Both the position numbers and the translations under genes were made by a program. From Planctomycetota bacterium (lineage in GTDB: Bacteria; Planctomycetota; Phycisphaerae; Sedimentisphaerales; Anaerobacaceae), in NCBI GenBank assembly GCA_014384025.1, contig JACNGQ010000170.1:1-64000 (forward strand): a stretch of DNA of 64,000 bases. Reading direction: 5' to 3'. This document shows positions 7,166 through 15,546 of this stretch, in pieces. The notes beneath the pieces were generated by a model. That model was not told the origin of the DNA. It searched no databases and saw only the letters and a program-made list of their open reading frames with translations. Position 1 is the first letter of the stretch, and every line of letters begins with the position of its first letter.

Positions 7166-8833
7166 ATGGCTTATACAGTTCTTGCAAGAAAATACAGGTC
7201 GCAAACGTTTGACGATGTTGTCGGTCAGGACCCTATAGCTCAAACGTTGAAGAATGCTATAAAGACCGACAGGGTCTCGCACGCTTACCTTTTTTCGGGT
7301 ACTCGCGGCGTCGGCAAGACGACTATGGCCCGCATCCTGGCGAAAGCACTCAATTGCCTTGCTGTCGATAAACCTACGACAAAGCCGTGCTGTAAGTGTG
7401 ATAGCTGTACTGCGATAAACATTGGCGAAGATATAGATGTCATCGAGATAGACGGTGCATCGAATAACAGGGTCGATGAAATTCGGGAGCTTCGTGAGAA
7501 TGCCATCTATCGGCCTGCGCGTTCGAGATTTAAGATTTACATTATCGACGAAGTCCACATGCTCACTACTTCGGCCTTCAACGCTCTCTTAAAGACACTG
7601 GAGGAACCGCCCAGTCATATAAAGTTTATTTTCGCCACGACCAAACCGAACAAGGTCATAGCCACAATTCAATCGAGATGCCAGAGATTCGACTTCAGCA
7701 ATATAGGGCCTGCCTCGATAGCCGGGCAGTTGAAGTCCATACTCAAAAAAGAAAAGATAAAGTACGAAGAGGATTTGCTGCTACCCCTGGCGAAAATGGC
7801 GAACGGTTCTATGAGAGACGGCCTGAGCCTGCTCGATAGAATGATAAGCACAGGTGTCGAACCTTTGAACAGCCGGATACTCGAAGAGTTTTTAGGCTGT
7901 CCGAACAGTGAGAAAATCTGGAATCTTATCGGGCAAATCGGCGACAGCGACCCGGCCGGGACACTTGCGGCGATAGAGGATTTAATTAGTACCGGCATAA
8001 GCGAGGCCCAGGTCGTTGATTCACTTATCGATTATATGCGCGATTTGATGGTGGTAAAATCCACGGGCACTGATAGCAAGCTGGTGATTTTAACCGACCA
8101 GCAGCGAAAGAGGGCGGGTGAATTAGCGGAAAAATTCGACGTCGCTGCGCTCGTTTACAACATTTCGACACTGGAAAAACTACGATGGACAATTAAAAGC
8201 AGTGATACAAGCCGGGCCCTGCTGGAAGCTTCGATGTTGAGATTTGCTTTGAGCGAGCATTTCCTGAATGTCGATGAGCTTCTTTCTCAATTGCGCCTGG
8301 GCGCATCGCCCGGCATAAAAAAAAACCTTCCACCCAGCGGTAACATACCCATCAAGGCCGTAGCCAGGCCAAATAAACCACAAACTATCAAATACCAGTC
8401 AACAAATGACGAGTCAGAAGCCTCATCCGAGCTGACTGGAATCAACTCGATAAAAGATAATTGGCAAAATCTTCTGGGAGTTATTACGACTAAACTCGGA
8501 CCGGGTACCAGTGGGCTGTTAAGCTCCGCAGTGCCGGCTCGATTCGAAAACGGCATCTTGACGCTTGAGTTCGGCGCATCGGCTAAGATGCAGAAACAAA
8601 TGTGCGAAAGTAATGGTCGGGCCGAGCAAATCCAGAGCTTGCTGAGCGAGCAGCTCTCAACACCTCTGAGATTGAAGTTTGAAATCGCCACCGAGCAGCA
8701 GACGCAAGCGGTGCCCAGTGCAAGTCGACCTAAAACCACCGGCCAAAGAAGAAATGAGATAATTAACAACCCCGCCGTGAAAACTATCCTTATGGGGCTG
8801 GATGCAACTATAACCGCAGTAGAAGAAGACTAA
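7166..8833 (+). CDS. dnaX: DNA polymerase III subunit gamma/tau
   Basis: This 555-aa clamp-loader ATPase assembles the replicative polymerase and loads the beta clamp. The AAA+ core is intact: Walker A GTRGVGKTT near residue 45, a four-cysteine zinc module (C...CCKCDSC) after it, Walker B IYIIDEVHML, and sensor 1 FIFATTKPNK. The C-terminal third is divergent, as usual for tau. ATG 7166 is used; TTG 7160 in the track adds two residues and lies just after the inverted repeat. No frameshift slippery site such as A AAA AAG is obvious in the expected middle region, although a run of nine A lies near 8319-8327. recR follows 35 bases downstream. Confidence 0.95.
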   Translation: MAYTVLARKYRSQTFDDVVGQDPIAQTLKNAIKTDRVSHAYLFSGTRGVGKTTMARILAKALNCLAVDKPTTKPCCKCDSCTAINIGEDIDVIEIDGASNNRVDEIRELRENAIYRPARSRFKIYIIDEVHMLTTSAFNALLKTLEEPPSHIKFIFATTKPNKVIATIQSRCQRFDFSNIGPASIAGQLKSILKKEKIKYEEDLLLPLAKMANGSMRDGLSLLDRMISTGVEPLNSRILEEFLGCPNSEKIWNLIGQIGDSDPAGTLAAIEDLISTGISEAQVVDSLIDYMRDLMVVKSTGTDSKLVILTDQQRKRAGELAEKFDVAALVYNISTLEKLRWTIKSSDTSRALLEASMLRFALSEHFLNVDELLSQLRLGASPGIKKNLPPSGNIPIKAVARPNKPQTIKYQSTNDESEASSELTGINSIKDNWQNLLGVITTKLGPGTSGLLSSAVPARFENGILTLEFGASAKMQKQMCESNGRAEQIQSLLSEQLSTPLRLKFEIATEQQTQAVPSASRPKTTGQRRNEIINNPAVKTILMGLDATITAVEED

Positions 8834-8868
8834 AATCAGCTATTGTTTAATGATGGATTATTTCATTT

Positions 8869-9474
8869 ATGAGCGGCGTTTATACTGAAACTTTGAACAA
8901 ACTTATCGATGAGTTTGGAAAGCTCCCCGGAATAGGACCTAAAACCGCCGAAAGGTTGGCCTTTTATATATTAAAAGCACAGCCGGCGGAAGCTCTGGCA
9001 CTTGCCGAGGCCATCAGGGATGTTAAGGACAAGATCAAGCATTGCCAAATTTGTTACAATCTCTCGGAGCAATCGACTTGCCAAATCTGCCGCGACGAAA
9101 GACGTGATAAGAGTATTATATGCGTTGTCGAGCAGTCAAAAGACATCATAAATCTTGAAAAAACGGGTGCGTGCAAGTGGGTCTATCATGTTCTTGGCGG
9201 TCATATCGCACCACTTGAAGGAATCGAGCCGGGTGATTTGACTATCGAGCAGCTTCTCGACAGGGTGCGCGGGAGTGATGTAAAAGAAGTGATAATGGCG
9301 ACCAATCCCAACATGGCCGGCGACGGCACTTCACTTTATATAAGCTCACTGCTTAGAACCGCAGGCGTAAAGATCACTCGCTTGGCAAGGGGGCTTCCCT
9401 CCGGCAGTACCATTGAATACGCAAGCGGTAAAATTCTTATCGATGCTATTATTGGCCGGCAGGAATTAGAGTAA
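8869..9474 (+). CDS. recR: Recombination mediator RecR
   Basis: This 201-aa protein of normal family length acts in RecFOR-dependent loading of RecA at gaps. It has the N-terminal helix-hairpin-helix (FGKLPGIGPKTAERLAFY), a C4 zinc finger (CQICYNLSEQSTCQIC) near residues 57-72, and a Toprim domain beginning IICVVEQSKDI. The dnaX-recR order is conserved in bacteria, but the small ybaB/ebfC gene commonly between them is absent here. Confidence 0.96.
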   Translation: MSGVYTETLNKLIDEFGKLPGIGPKTAERLAFYILKAQPAEALALAEAIRDVKDKIKHCQICYNLSEQSTCQICRDERRDKSIICVVEQSKDIINLEKTGACKWVYHVLGGHIAPLEGIEPGDLTIEQLLDRVRGSDVKEVIMATNPNMAGDGTSLYISSLLRTAGVKITRLARGLPSGSTIEYASGKILIDAIIGRQELE

Positions 9475-9517
9475 TTTTCATCTTTGTTCGTAAAGTTTCT
9501 CAATTACATCTCGAATA

Positions 9518-9546
9518 TTGACGAAATTCTCCAGTGTGTTTATGAT
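9518..9546 (+). promoter_or_regulatory. Sigma-70-like promoter of rpoN
   Basis: TTGACG and TATGAT are separated by 17 bases; an overlapping TATAAT begins at 9546. The predicted start would be near 9553, leaving a leader of about 48 bases with an AAGGTG ribosome site before rpoN. Confidence 0.5.
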
Positions 9547-9600
9547 ATAATATAAAGGTGGGAATAACTGTCGAAATAACGAATTTTTTAAGGTGTACCT

Positions 9601-11070
9601 ATGAAACTGGAGATGAGAGGTCAGATGCGGATGGAGCAGAGAATGAAGCTCGCTCCGCATATGATACAATCGATGGAGATTCTCCAGCTTTCAATCCTTG
9701 CCCTTCAGGAAAGAATAGAGCAGGAGCTTAACAGTAATCCTGTTCTGGAAATGACCGAGCCTTCAAATCCTGAAGAGGACGATTCTAATGAACAACCTCA
9801 GGATGATATAGATGACAAAGACCTCATCGTTAGCAAGGACAATAATAAAGCTGAAGATTTCGAACGCCTTGAGAATCTGAGTGATAGTTTCAAAGACTAT
9901 TTGAACGAGTCCGGGCCCTACCGTAAGCGGGTTTCCAGTGACGACCCGGACAAAAAACTTGAGGCGATAAAGAATACCGCCGCCCGGCCCCAGTCGCTGC
10001 ACGAATATCTGACCGAACAGTGGGGATTAGTGGAAGCCGAAGCAGCCGTGAAAAAAGCAGGCGATATGATTATAGATTATATCGACAGCAGGGGATATCT
10101 TTCCGTCAGGTTGGAGCAGTTGCACAATAAGGACAAAGGTGATTTCACTATCGACGATTTGAATGAAGCGCTGGAGCTTGTGCAGAAATTAGACCCCACA
10201 GGAGTCGGCGCACGAGACCTGAGGGAGTGCCTGCTTATCCAGATGTCACAAAGCGGCGAAGATATGAGCTTCGAATCCCGTCTGATTGCCGACCATATGA
10301 AAGAGCTGCTTGAAAATAAGCTGCCGGATATCGCAAAAAAGATGAATTGCGGCATCGATGCAATCAATCGGGCTATTGTGCGTTTGAGTAAGCTTGACAT
10401 GTCGCCCGGAATGCAGATTGGGCGTGACCAAAACCACCCCATTACTCCTGATGTGATAGTGGAATTATTGGATAATTCGGACCAGTATTCTGTACGCCTG
10501 GCTGATTTTAATTTGCCACGATTGAGAGTAAATGACTACTATGCAAAAATGGCAAAAGATATCAAAACCGCCGATAAAACGAAAAAGTTTTTGCAGAATA
10601 ATCTGCGCTCGGCCCAATGGATTATTGATGCGATAGAGCAGCGAAAGAGTACATTATTGAAAGTAACGAAAGCAATAGTCAGGTTCCAGATGGATTTCTT
10701 TGAGAAAGGTCAGCTATATCTTCGGCCGCTGCCGATGTCAAAAATTGCAGACGATGTCGGTGTTCATCTGGCCACAATCTCCAGGGCCGTTGCTGGCAAA
10801 TACGTCCAGTGTTCCTGGGGCATTTTGCCGCTGCGAAAATTCTTTAGCGGCGGTACCGAAGATGTTCACGGCACCAGTTTAAGCTGGGGGGCCATAAGAG
10901 CCAAGCTGCAGCAGATTATCGACTCCGAGGACAAAAGCAAACCCTTGAATGACGAGCAGATACGTGAGAAATTGTCAGAATTAGGCATTACAAATTTAGC
11001 CAGGCGCACCGTTGCCAAGTACCGCAAACTCTTGAACATACCGGCTGCGAGGTTTAGAAAAAAATACTGA
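9601..11070 (+). CDS. rpoN: RNA polymerase sigma-54 factor
   Basis: This 489-aa factor directs transcription from -24/-12 promoters and needs AAA+ activators. Region I is glutamine- and leucine-rich (MRMEQRMKLAPHMIQSMEILQLS), followed by an acidic spacer near residues 55-90. The core-binding and HTH regions come next (MSKIADDVGVHLATISRAVAGKY), and the C-terminal RpoN box reads ARRTVAKYR. It ends in the typical ARFRKKY tail. No enhancer-binding activator lies in this window. Confidence 0.97.
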   Translation: MKLEMRGQMRMEQRMKLAPHMIQSMEILQLSILALQERIEQELNSNPVLEMTEPSNPEEDDSNEQPQDDIDDKDLIVSKDNNKAEDFERLENLSDSFKDYLNESGPYRKRVSSDDPDKKLEAIKNTAARPQSLHEYLTEQWGLVEAEAAVKKAGDMIIDYIDSRGYLSVRLEQLHNKDKGDFTIDDLNEALELVQKLDPTGVGARDLRECLLIQMSQSGEDMSFESRLIADHMKELLENKLPDIAKKMNCGIDAINRAIVRLSKLDMSPGMQIGRDQNHPITPDVIVELLDNSDQYSVRLADFNLPRLRVNDYYAKMAKDIKTADKTKKFLQNNLRSAQWIIDAIEQRKSTLLKVTKAIVRFQMDFFEKGQLYLRPLPMSKIADDVGVHLATISRAVAGKYVQCSWGILPLRKFFSGGTEDVHGTSLSWGAIRAKLQQIIDSEDKSKPLNDEQIREKLSELGITNLARRTVAKYRKLLNIPAARFRKKY

Positions 11071-11128
11071 TTTCGTTTCGCTTGTAACATTTCATTTTCA
11101 AAATAATTCTTGATTTTGTTTGAACCGG

Positions 11129-11164
11129 ATATTACTGTGTGAGTATATAATCACATAGTAATAT
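11129..11164. promoter_or_regulatory. 36-bp palindromic ArsR-type operator over the promoter
   Basis: A near-perfect palindrome centred between 11146 and 11147 pairs 16 of 18 positions (half-site ATATTACT.TGTGA.TAT). A TATAAT (11146-11151) lies at its centre with TTGAAC upstream at 11120, so a bound dimer would cover the -10 box. It ends 17 bases before arsR. ArsR/SmtB repressors bind AT-rich dyads of this sort and release on metalloid or metal binding; the assignment to this ArsR is inferred from position. Confidence 0.75.
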
Positions 11165-11181
11165 ATGATTGAGAGCTTAAA

Positions 11182-11511
11182 ATGTTAAGCAACAGGCAAA
11201 AGTTAGTATTCGAAAAGCAGGCGGAAATAGCAAAGGCGATTGCACATCCGTTTAGAATAGCGATTGTCGATTTTCTAAAAGACGGTGAGCAATGTGTATG
11301 TGACATTGCCGAACATATCGGCGCCGAAAGGTCAAATGTTTCACGGCATCTTTCGGTGATGGTTAATGCCGGCCTGTTGGAGTATCGAAAAGAAGGACTC
11401 AAAGTCATATACAGGCTGAAATGTCATTGCATCGTGGATTTCTTTTCGTGTGTAAGCAGTGTCTTAAAACAGCAGGTAAGGGACAATGAAAAGCTGCTTA
11501 AGGTCTTGTAG
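11182..11511 (+). CDS. arsR: ArsR/SmtB family metalloid-responsive repressor
   Basis: This 109-aa winged-helix repressor has the recognition region AEHIGAERSNVSRHLSVMVNAGLL and the wing YRKEGLKVIYRL. It contains EQCVCDIAEH near residues 36-45, which matches the ELCVCDL arsenite-binding motif of classical ArsR proteins (C-V-C in the DNA-binding helix). Further cysteines in KCHCIVDFFSC may provide the third ligand. It is the first gene of the arsenic cluster and sits immediately behind the palindrome, so it probably represses the whole set. Confidence 0.92.
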   Translation: MLSNRQKLVFEKQAEIAKAIAHPFRIAIVDFLKDGEQCVCDIAEHIGAERSNVSRHLSVMVNAGLLEYRKEGLKVIYRLKCHCIVDFFSCVSSVLKQQVRDNEKLLKVL

Positions 11512-11565
11512 TATAAGCATTTTGCTGTGAACCGTAAAAGAAATAAGAATTAAGATGGGATTGGT

Positions 11566-11823
11566 ATGCTTGATAATAAGACAAAAGAATTAATAGCGAT
11601 TGGTGCGTCTGTTTCATGCAACTGTCATCCGTGTGTAAAGTTTCATCTCGATAAAGCCGGGAAACTCGGTATTGAACCCCAGGACATTAAAGAAGCGCTG
11701 AAGGTCGGGATGATGGTTCGCAGCGGCGCTGCGGGTGAGATGGACAAACTTCTTTCAGAAGTTTCCGGAGAGCCTGGTATTGATATTGCTGGTAATTGTA
11801 ATGGAAAACAAAGCTGTCAGTAA
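11566..11823 (+). CDS. AhpD/carboxymuconolactone decarboxylase-like protein
   Basis: This 85-aa protein has the core of the AhpD-like alkylhydroperoxidase fold: KTKELIAIGASVSCNCHPCVKFHLDKAGKLG, with a CxxC-like CNCHPC and a downstream histidine as in the redox-active CxxCxxxH motif, then IKEALKVGMMVRSGAA. Small members of this family commonly accompany arsenic-resistance genes. A role in thiol-disulfide or peroxide reduction is inferred. The short C-terminal tail is cysteine-containing (GNCNGKQSCQ) and could bind metal. It is the second gene of the cluster. Confidence 0.8.
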   Translation: MLDNKTKELIAIGASVSCNCHPCVKFHLDKAGKLGIEPQDIKEALKVGMMVRSGAAGEMDKLLSEVSGEPGIDIAGNCNGKQSCQ

Positions 11824-11903
11824 AAAAATACGTAGTTTTTTAATTTTGTCGAAGTTCTCTCAACTAATTAGTTTATGGAAGAATGAATTTGGAGGAAACA
11901 AAA

Positions 11904-12593
11904 ATGAATCGGAGAAAATTCATAAACAAAACACTTGCCACCGGAGCCGCTGTTTCCATTTCATCGGCAACAGCTTTCGCTGGGGACCGTACATCCGTTA
12001 AGATTTTAGGCATTTCCTGCAGTCCGCGAAAGGGCAAGACTACGGCGACCGCTGTACAGGCGGCGCTTGATGCAGCCAAGAAGGTTGACGGTCATATCGA
12101 GGTCGAACTGCTTGACTTGGGTGGCCTTGAAATCTTGGGCTGGTCCGGCGGTGCCAAACCAAATGAAGCCCAACAAATAACGGACGACTTCGACCTCATT
12201 CTACCGAAGCTCCGTGATCCCGATGTTGGGGGGTGGATTATTGGTTCGCCGAGCTATTTCCGTAGCATGAGTGCTCTATGTAAGGCTTTTCTCGAACGAC
12301 TCGCTGTACTGCGTTCGCCCAAGCTGCTTCTTGCAGACAAGCCAGTTGGGGTATTAGCAGTTGGGGCTTACCGCAACGGTGGACAGGAATTAGTCATTGA
12401 GCAAATTCAAGCAGCAATGCTATGTCACGAAGTGATGGTCGTCGGAGGCAAACCCGGGGCACATCAGGGCGCAACTCTATGGAACGCTTATAAGGATGAC
12501 ATCACAAAGGACGAATTTGGAATGGACACCGCCGGAAAACTCGGAATTCGTGTAGCGGAGGCTGCACTTCGCCTTGCGCTCAGGAAGCCTTAA
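11904..12593 (+). CDS. Tat-exported NADPH-dependent FMN reductase-like flavoprotein
   Basis: This 229-aa protein starts at ATG 11904 with GGAGG 8 bases upstream; the upstream track start has no such site. The N-terminus MNRRKFINKTLATGAAVSIS is a twin-arginine signal, so the folded flavoprotein probably acts outside the cytoplasm. The mature part is flavodoxin-like: ILGISCSPRKGKTT binds the FMN phosphate, GWIIGSPSYFRSMSALCKAF lies at the isoalloxazine site, and GAYRNGGQELV follows. In an arsenic operon an ArsH-like redox role is tempting, but this is an inference; an iron-sulfur flavoprotein relative is the alternative. Confidence 0.8.
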   Translation: MNRRKFINKTLATGAAVSISSATAFAGDRTSVKILGISCSPRKGKTTATAVQAALDAAKKVDGHIEVELLDLGGLEILGWSGGAKPNEAQQITDDFDLILPKLRDPDVGGWIIGSPSYFRSMSALCKAFLERLAVLRSPKLLLADKPVGVLAVGAYRNGGQELVIEQIQAAMLCHEVMVVGGKPGAHQGATLWNAYKDDITKDEFGMDTAGKLGIRVAEAALRLALRKP

Positions 12594-12652
12594 CTCAGCA
12601 GGCCAAAGACAAGGAAAAGTTGATAAAGGCCTTGTAGTTTGTGGATTATTTT

Positions 12653-14008
12653 ATGAATCTTAAAGATAATTGGAAAAAAGTAACAATTATTATCGCGATA
12701 TTTCTCGGATGCTATTATCTTCCTGTCGGGAAAGTTCGTTTTGATAATGCAGTTACCGAGTCCCTGCATTTAGTTAAGTGGTATGCCCGTGAGCATGTTT
12801 TACTGTGTCTGGTGCCGGCCTTTTTTATCGCCGGCGCTATTTCGATTTTTGTGAGCCAGGCTTCGGTAATGAAATACCTCGGTGCAAAGGCAAACAAAGT
12901 TCTGGCTTATGCCGTTGCATCGGTATCAGGATCTATTCTTGCGGTTTGTTCCTGTACGGTTTTGCCTCTGTTTGCCGGTATTTATAAAATGGGGGCCGGT
13001 CTGGGCCCTGCCGCTACGTTTCTTTACTCCGGGCCTGCCATAAATGTCCTTGCGATAATCCTGACCGCCCGTGTATTGGGGCTTGAAATCGGTATTGCGC
13101 GCGCGGTCGGTGCAATTGTTTTCAGTGTTGTCATCGGCCTGGCCATGCACTTGATTTATCGCAAAGAAGAGCTTGCAAAAGCCAATAGTCAAATGGCCAT
13201 GCCCGAGCCTCAGGTCAACCGGCCGTTGTGGAAAAACACGTTGTATTTTGCTTCGATGGTTGGAATCCTTGTCTTCGCCAACTGGGCGCGGACTGGAGAT
13301 GTCAGGGCCGTATTCCTGTGCTGTCCGGGAGGCTTGACCACCTACAGGGTCGAAGGTACTTTACTCAACCAAACAGAAGAAACTGTTACGTTTCGGGATA
13401 CCTCCGGAAAAACGCATGAAATACCAGCGGAGCTTCTTCAAGACCTGCAGGATGTAGAGAAAAATAAAATTTACGAGTTGATACTCAGGATTCGCTGGAT
13501 TCTGGTTCTCCTTCTTCTGGCGGGTTTCGGAGTAATGATATTATTGTGGTTCACTAATGACGAACTGCGCCGGTGGTTTGGAGCATCCTGGGATTTTGCT
13601 GTGCAGATACTTCCTTTGCTTCTGGCCGGTGTGCTGATAGCCGGATTTCTTTTAGGCAGACCCGGACCCGGAAACGAGGGTATCTTACCTGCTAAATGGG
13701 TGAACGCGGCGGTTGGCGGCAACTCAATCTGGGCCAACCTGTTTGCCGCCGTTGCCGGGGCTTTCATGTATTTCGCCACCCTCACAGAGATTCCTATCCT
13801 ACAGGGTCTTATGGGGGCAGGAATGGGAAAGGGGCCTGCTCTGGCATTGCTTCTGGCGGGTCCTGCTTTGTCTTTGCCGAATATGCTTGTAATTCGCTCG
13901 GTTATGGGAACCCGCAAGACTATTGTTTTCGTTGTGCTTGTCATTGTAATGGCGACAATCTCAGGAATAATTTTTGGAATAATATCTAAAGGATTGGTTT
14001 CAGCATGA
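12653..14008 (+). CDS. ArsP/DUF318-type permease with inserted soluble domain
   Basis: This 451-aa polytopic membrane protein of the DUF318 permease family includes ArsP (organoarsenical exporter) and related metal permeases. The family hallmark is the [20 protein letters not shown] segment with a CSC pair, and [17 protein letters not shown] marks the second half. Between the two membrane bundles is an extra segment of about 80 residues, containing [15 protein letters not shown] and a charged region ending DVEKNKIY, not usual for compact ArsP proteins. The TTG/GTG region upstream is ambiguous; ATG 12653 is chosen. Its end overlaps acr3 by 4 bases (ATGA). Confidence 0.85.
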   Translation: MNLKDNWKKVTIIIAIFLGCYYLPVGKVRFDNAVTESLHLVKWYAREHVLLCLVPAFFIAGAISIFVSQASVMKYLGAKANKVLAYAVASVSGSILAVCSCTVLPLFAGIYKMGAGLGPAATFLYSGPAINVLAIILTARVLGLEIGIARAVGAIVFSVVIGLAMHLIYRKEELAKANSQMAMPEPQVNRPLWKNTLYFASMVGILVFANWARTGDVRAVFLCCPGGLTTYRVEGTLLNQTEETVTFRDTSGKTHEIPAELLQDLQDVEKNKIYELILRIRWILVLLLLAGFGVMILLWFTNDELRRWFGASWDFAVQILPLLLAGVLIAGFLLGRPGPGNEGILPAKWVNAAVGGNSIWANLFAAVAGAFMYFATLTEIPILQGLMGAGMGKGPALALLLAGPALSLPNMLVIRSVMGTRKTIVFVVLVIVMATISGIIFGIISKGLVSA

Positions 14009-15216
14009 CAAATGATATAGACACAAATTTAAATATAGAAAATTCCAGCAAGGAAAAGAAACTTCATTTTTTTGAAAAATATCTGACCCTGTGGGTACTG
14101 TTATGTATAGCCGTCGGCATGGTTTTGGGCAAGGCTGCACCCCAGTTCGCCGGATGGCTTGACGGCCTTGCGATTTATGTCAATCAGGCGCCTGTCATAT
14201 CTATCCCGATTGCGATATGTTTGTTCTTTATGATGTATCCGATTATGGTGAAAATTGATTTTGCCGAAGTGCTGAAGGCCGGCAAAAGTATCAAGCCGGT
14301 AGGTTTGACCCTCTTTGTAAATTGGGCGATAAAGCCGTTTACTATGTATGCAATATCGGTGTTTTTTCTTGGTACGGTGTTCTATGGTTTCATCGGCCCG
14401 GAAGCCGTTGACCAGGTAAAGATGCCTTTCGGTCTCGATCTTCCCATTGGCGCCGTCTATGGGGCTGGAACAGTTATCGAAGTTGGTGGTATCAAAATGC
14501 TCCAGGTTCCTCTTTGGAGAAGTTACCTGGCCGGCTGTATTCTCCTTGGGATTGCACCATGTACGGCTATGGTTCTTGTCTGGGGCTATCTTGCTAAAGG
14601 AAACGATGGACACACTCTGGTAATGGTGGCCATCAACTCTCTGACTATGCTTTTGTTGTACGGCCTGTTAGGGGGTTTTTTACTTGGTGTCGGCAGACTT
14701 CCGGTTCCCTGGCAGGCATTGCTGTTGTCGATTGCAATATATGTTGCTTTGCCGCTGGCTGCGGGATATTTATCGCGAAAATGGATTATCGCCGCTAAGG
14801 GTGAGGCCTGGTTCAAGCAGAAATTCCTGCACTTTCTCACGCCCGTTACGATAATAGCATTACTTGTCACCCTGGTCTTGTTGTTCTCGTTCAAAGGAGA
14901 AGTTATTCTTTCAAATCCTCTGACGATTCTATGGATTGCGATACCCTTGTTTATTCAGACCAACCTTATCTTCTGGCTTGGCTATGGGCTGGCAAGGATT
15001 TTGAAACTCGAATACAGTGATGCGGCGCCGTCTGCGATGATAGGTGCTTCTAATCACTTTGAGGTTGCAATAGCAACATCGACAATGCTGTTCGGTCTGT
15101 CTTCGGGGGCCGCTCTGGCAACCGTCGTCGGTGTGCTTATTGAGGTACCTGTTATGCTTATGCTTGTGCGAATATGCCTTAAGACACAAAAATGGTTTGG
15201 AACAGTTCAAGACTAA
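14005..15216 (+). CDS. acr3: ACR3-family arsenite efflux transporter
   Basis: This 403-aa member of the bile/arsenite/riboflavin transporter superfamily extrudes arsenite, energised by the membrane potential. Typical features are [20 protein letters not shown] at the start, [19 protein letters not shown] with the essential cysteine of membrane segment 4, and [20 protein letters not shown] in segment 9. About ten membrane segments can be traced. It overlaps the permease gene by 4 bases, indicating translational coupling. No arsenate reductase gene is seen, so the cluster handles arsenite directly or relies on arsC elsewhere. Confidence 0.95.
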   Translation: MTNDIDTNLNIENSSKEKKLHFFEKYLTLWVLLCIAVGMVLGKAAPQFAGWLDGLAIYVNQAPVISIPIAICLFFMMYPIMVKIDFAEVLKAGKSIKPVGLTLFVNWAIKPFTMYAISVFFLGTVFYGFIGPEAVDQVKMPFGLDLPIGAVYGAGTVIEVGGIKMLQVPLWRSYLAGCILLGIAPCTAMVLVWGYLAKGNDGHTLVMVAINSLTMLLLYGLLGGFLLGVGRLPVPWQALLLSIAIYVALPLAAGYLSRKWIIAAKGEAWFKQKFLHFLTPVTIIALLVTLVLLFSFKGEVILSNPLTILWIAIPLFIQTNLIFWLGYGLARILKLEYSDAAPSAMIGASNHFEVAIATSTMLFGLSSGAALATVVGVLIEVPVMLMLVRICLKTQKWFGTVQD

Positions 15217-15271
15217 AACGGTTGATATGGAAGAGTTTTGTTAGTAATCTTTTTCTCAAAGGGATATGACG

Positions 15272-15505
15272 ATGAAAAAAATACAGATTCTCGGCACAGG
15301 ATGTCCAAAGTGTAAGAAGCTGGCGGAAAATGCCGAGGCGGCCGCAAAAGACCTTGGTATTGAATACGATATTGAGAAGATTACAAATATCAACGAGATT
15401 ATGGGCTTTGGTGTAATGATGACACCGGCTCTGGCGGTGGACGGCGACGTCAAAGTGGTCGGGAAAGTATCATCACCCGATGAAATTAAGGCAATGCTTG
15501 CATAG
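15272..15505 (+). CDS. CPKC mini-thioredoxin (TM0996/redox-active disulfide type)
   Basis: This 77-aa protein has the thioredoxin fold with the active site GTGCPKCKKLAENAE near residues 9-23, a cis-proline segment MMTPALAVDG, and KVVGKVSSPDEIKAML at the end. Proteins of this group are cytoplasmic and often encoded next to ArsP-type permeases. A role in handing reduced metalloid or reducing the permease cysteines is inferred. ATG 15272 is chosen over ATG 15266 because AAGGGA lies 7 bases before it and only one base before the other. Confidence 0.9.
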   Translation: MKKIQILGTGCPKCKKLAENAEAAAKDLGIEYDIEKITNINEIMGFGVMMTPALAVDGDVKVVGKVSSPDEIKAMLA

Positions 15506-15546
15506 CCTCCGGCTATCTTAGCAAGGATTAAGAAAGGTGGTCAGAT

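Noticed and set aside
8319-8327. Programmed frameshift site in dnaX (run of nine A)
   Set aside because: The A-run could be slippery, but it lies well past the AAA+ core and no stimulatory Shine-Dalgarno or hairpin is evident; left as a remark in the dnaX entry.
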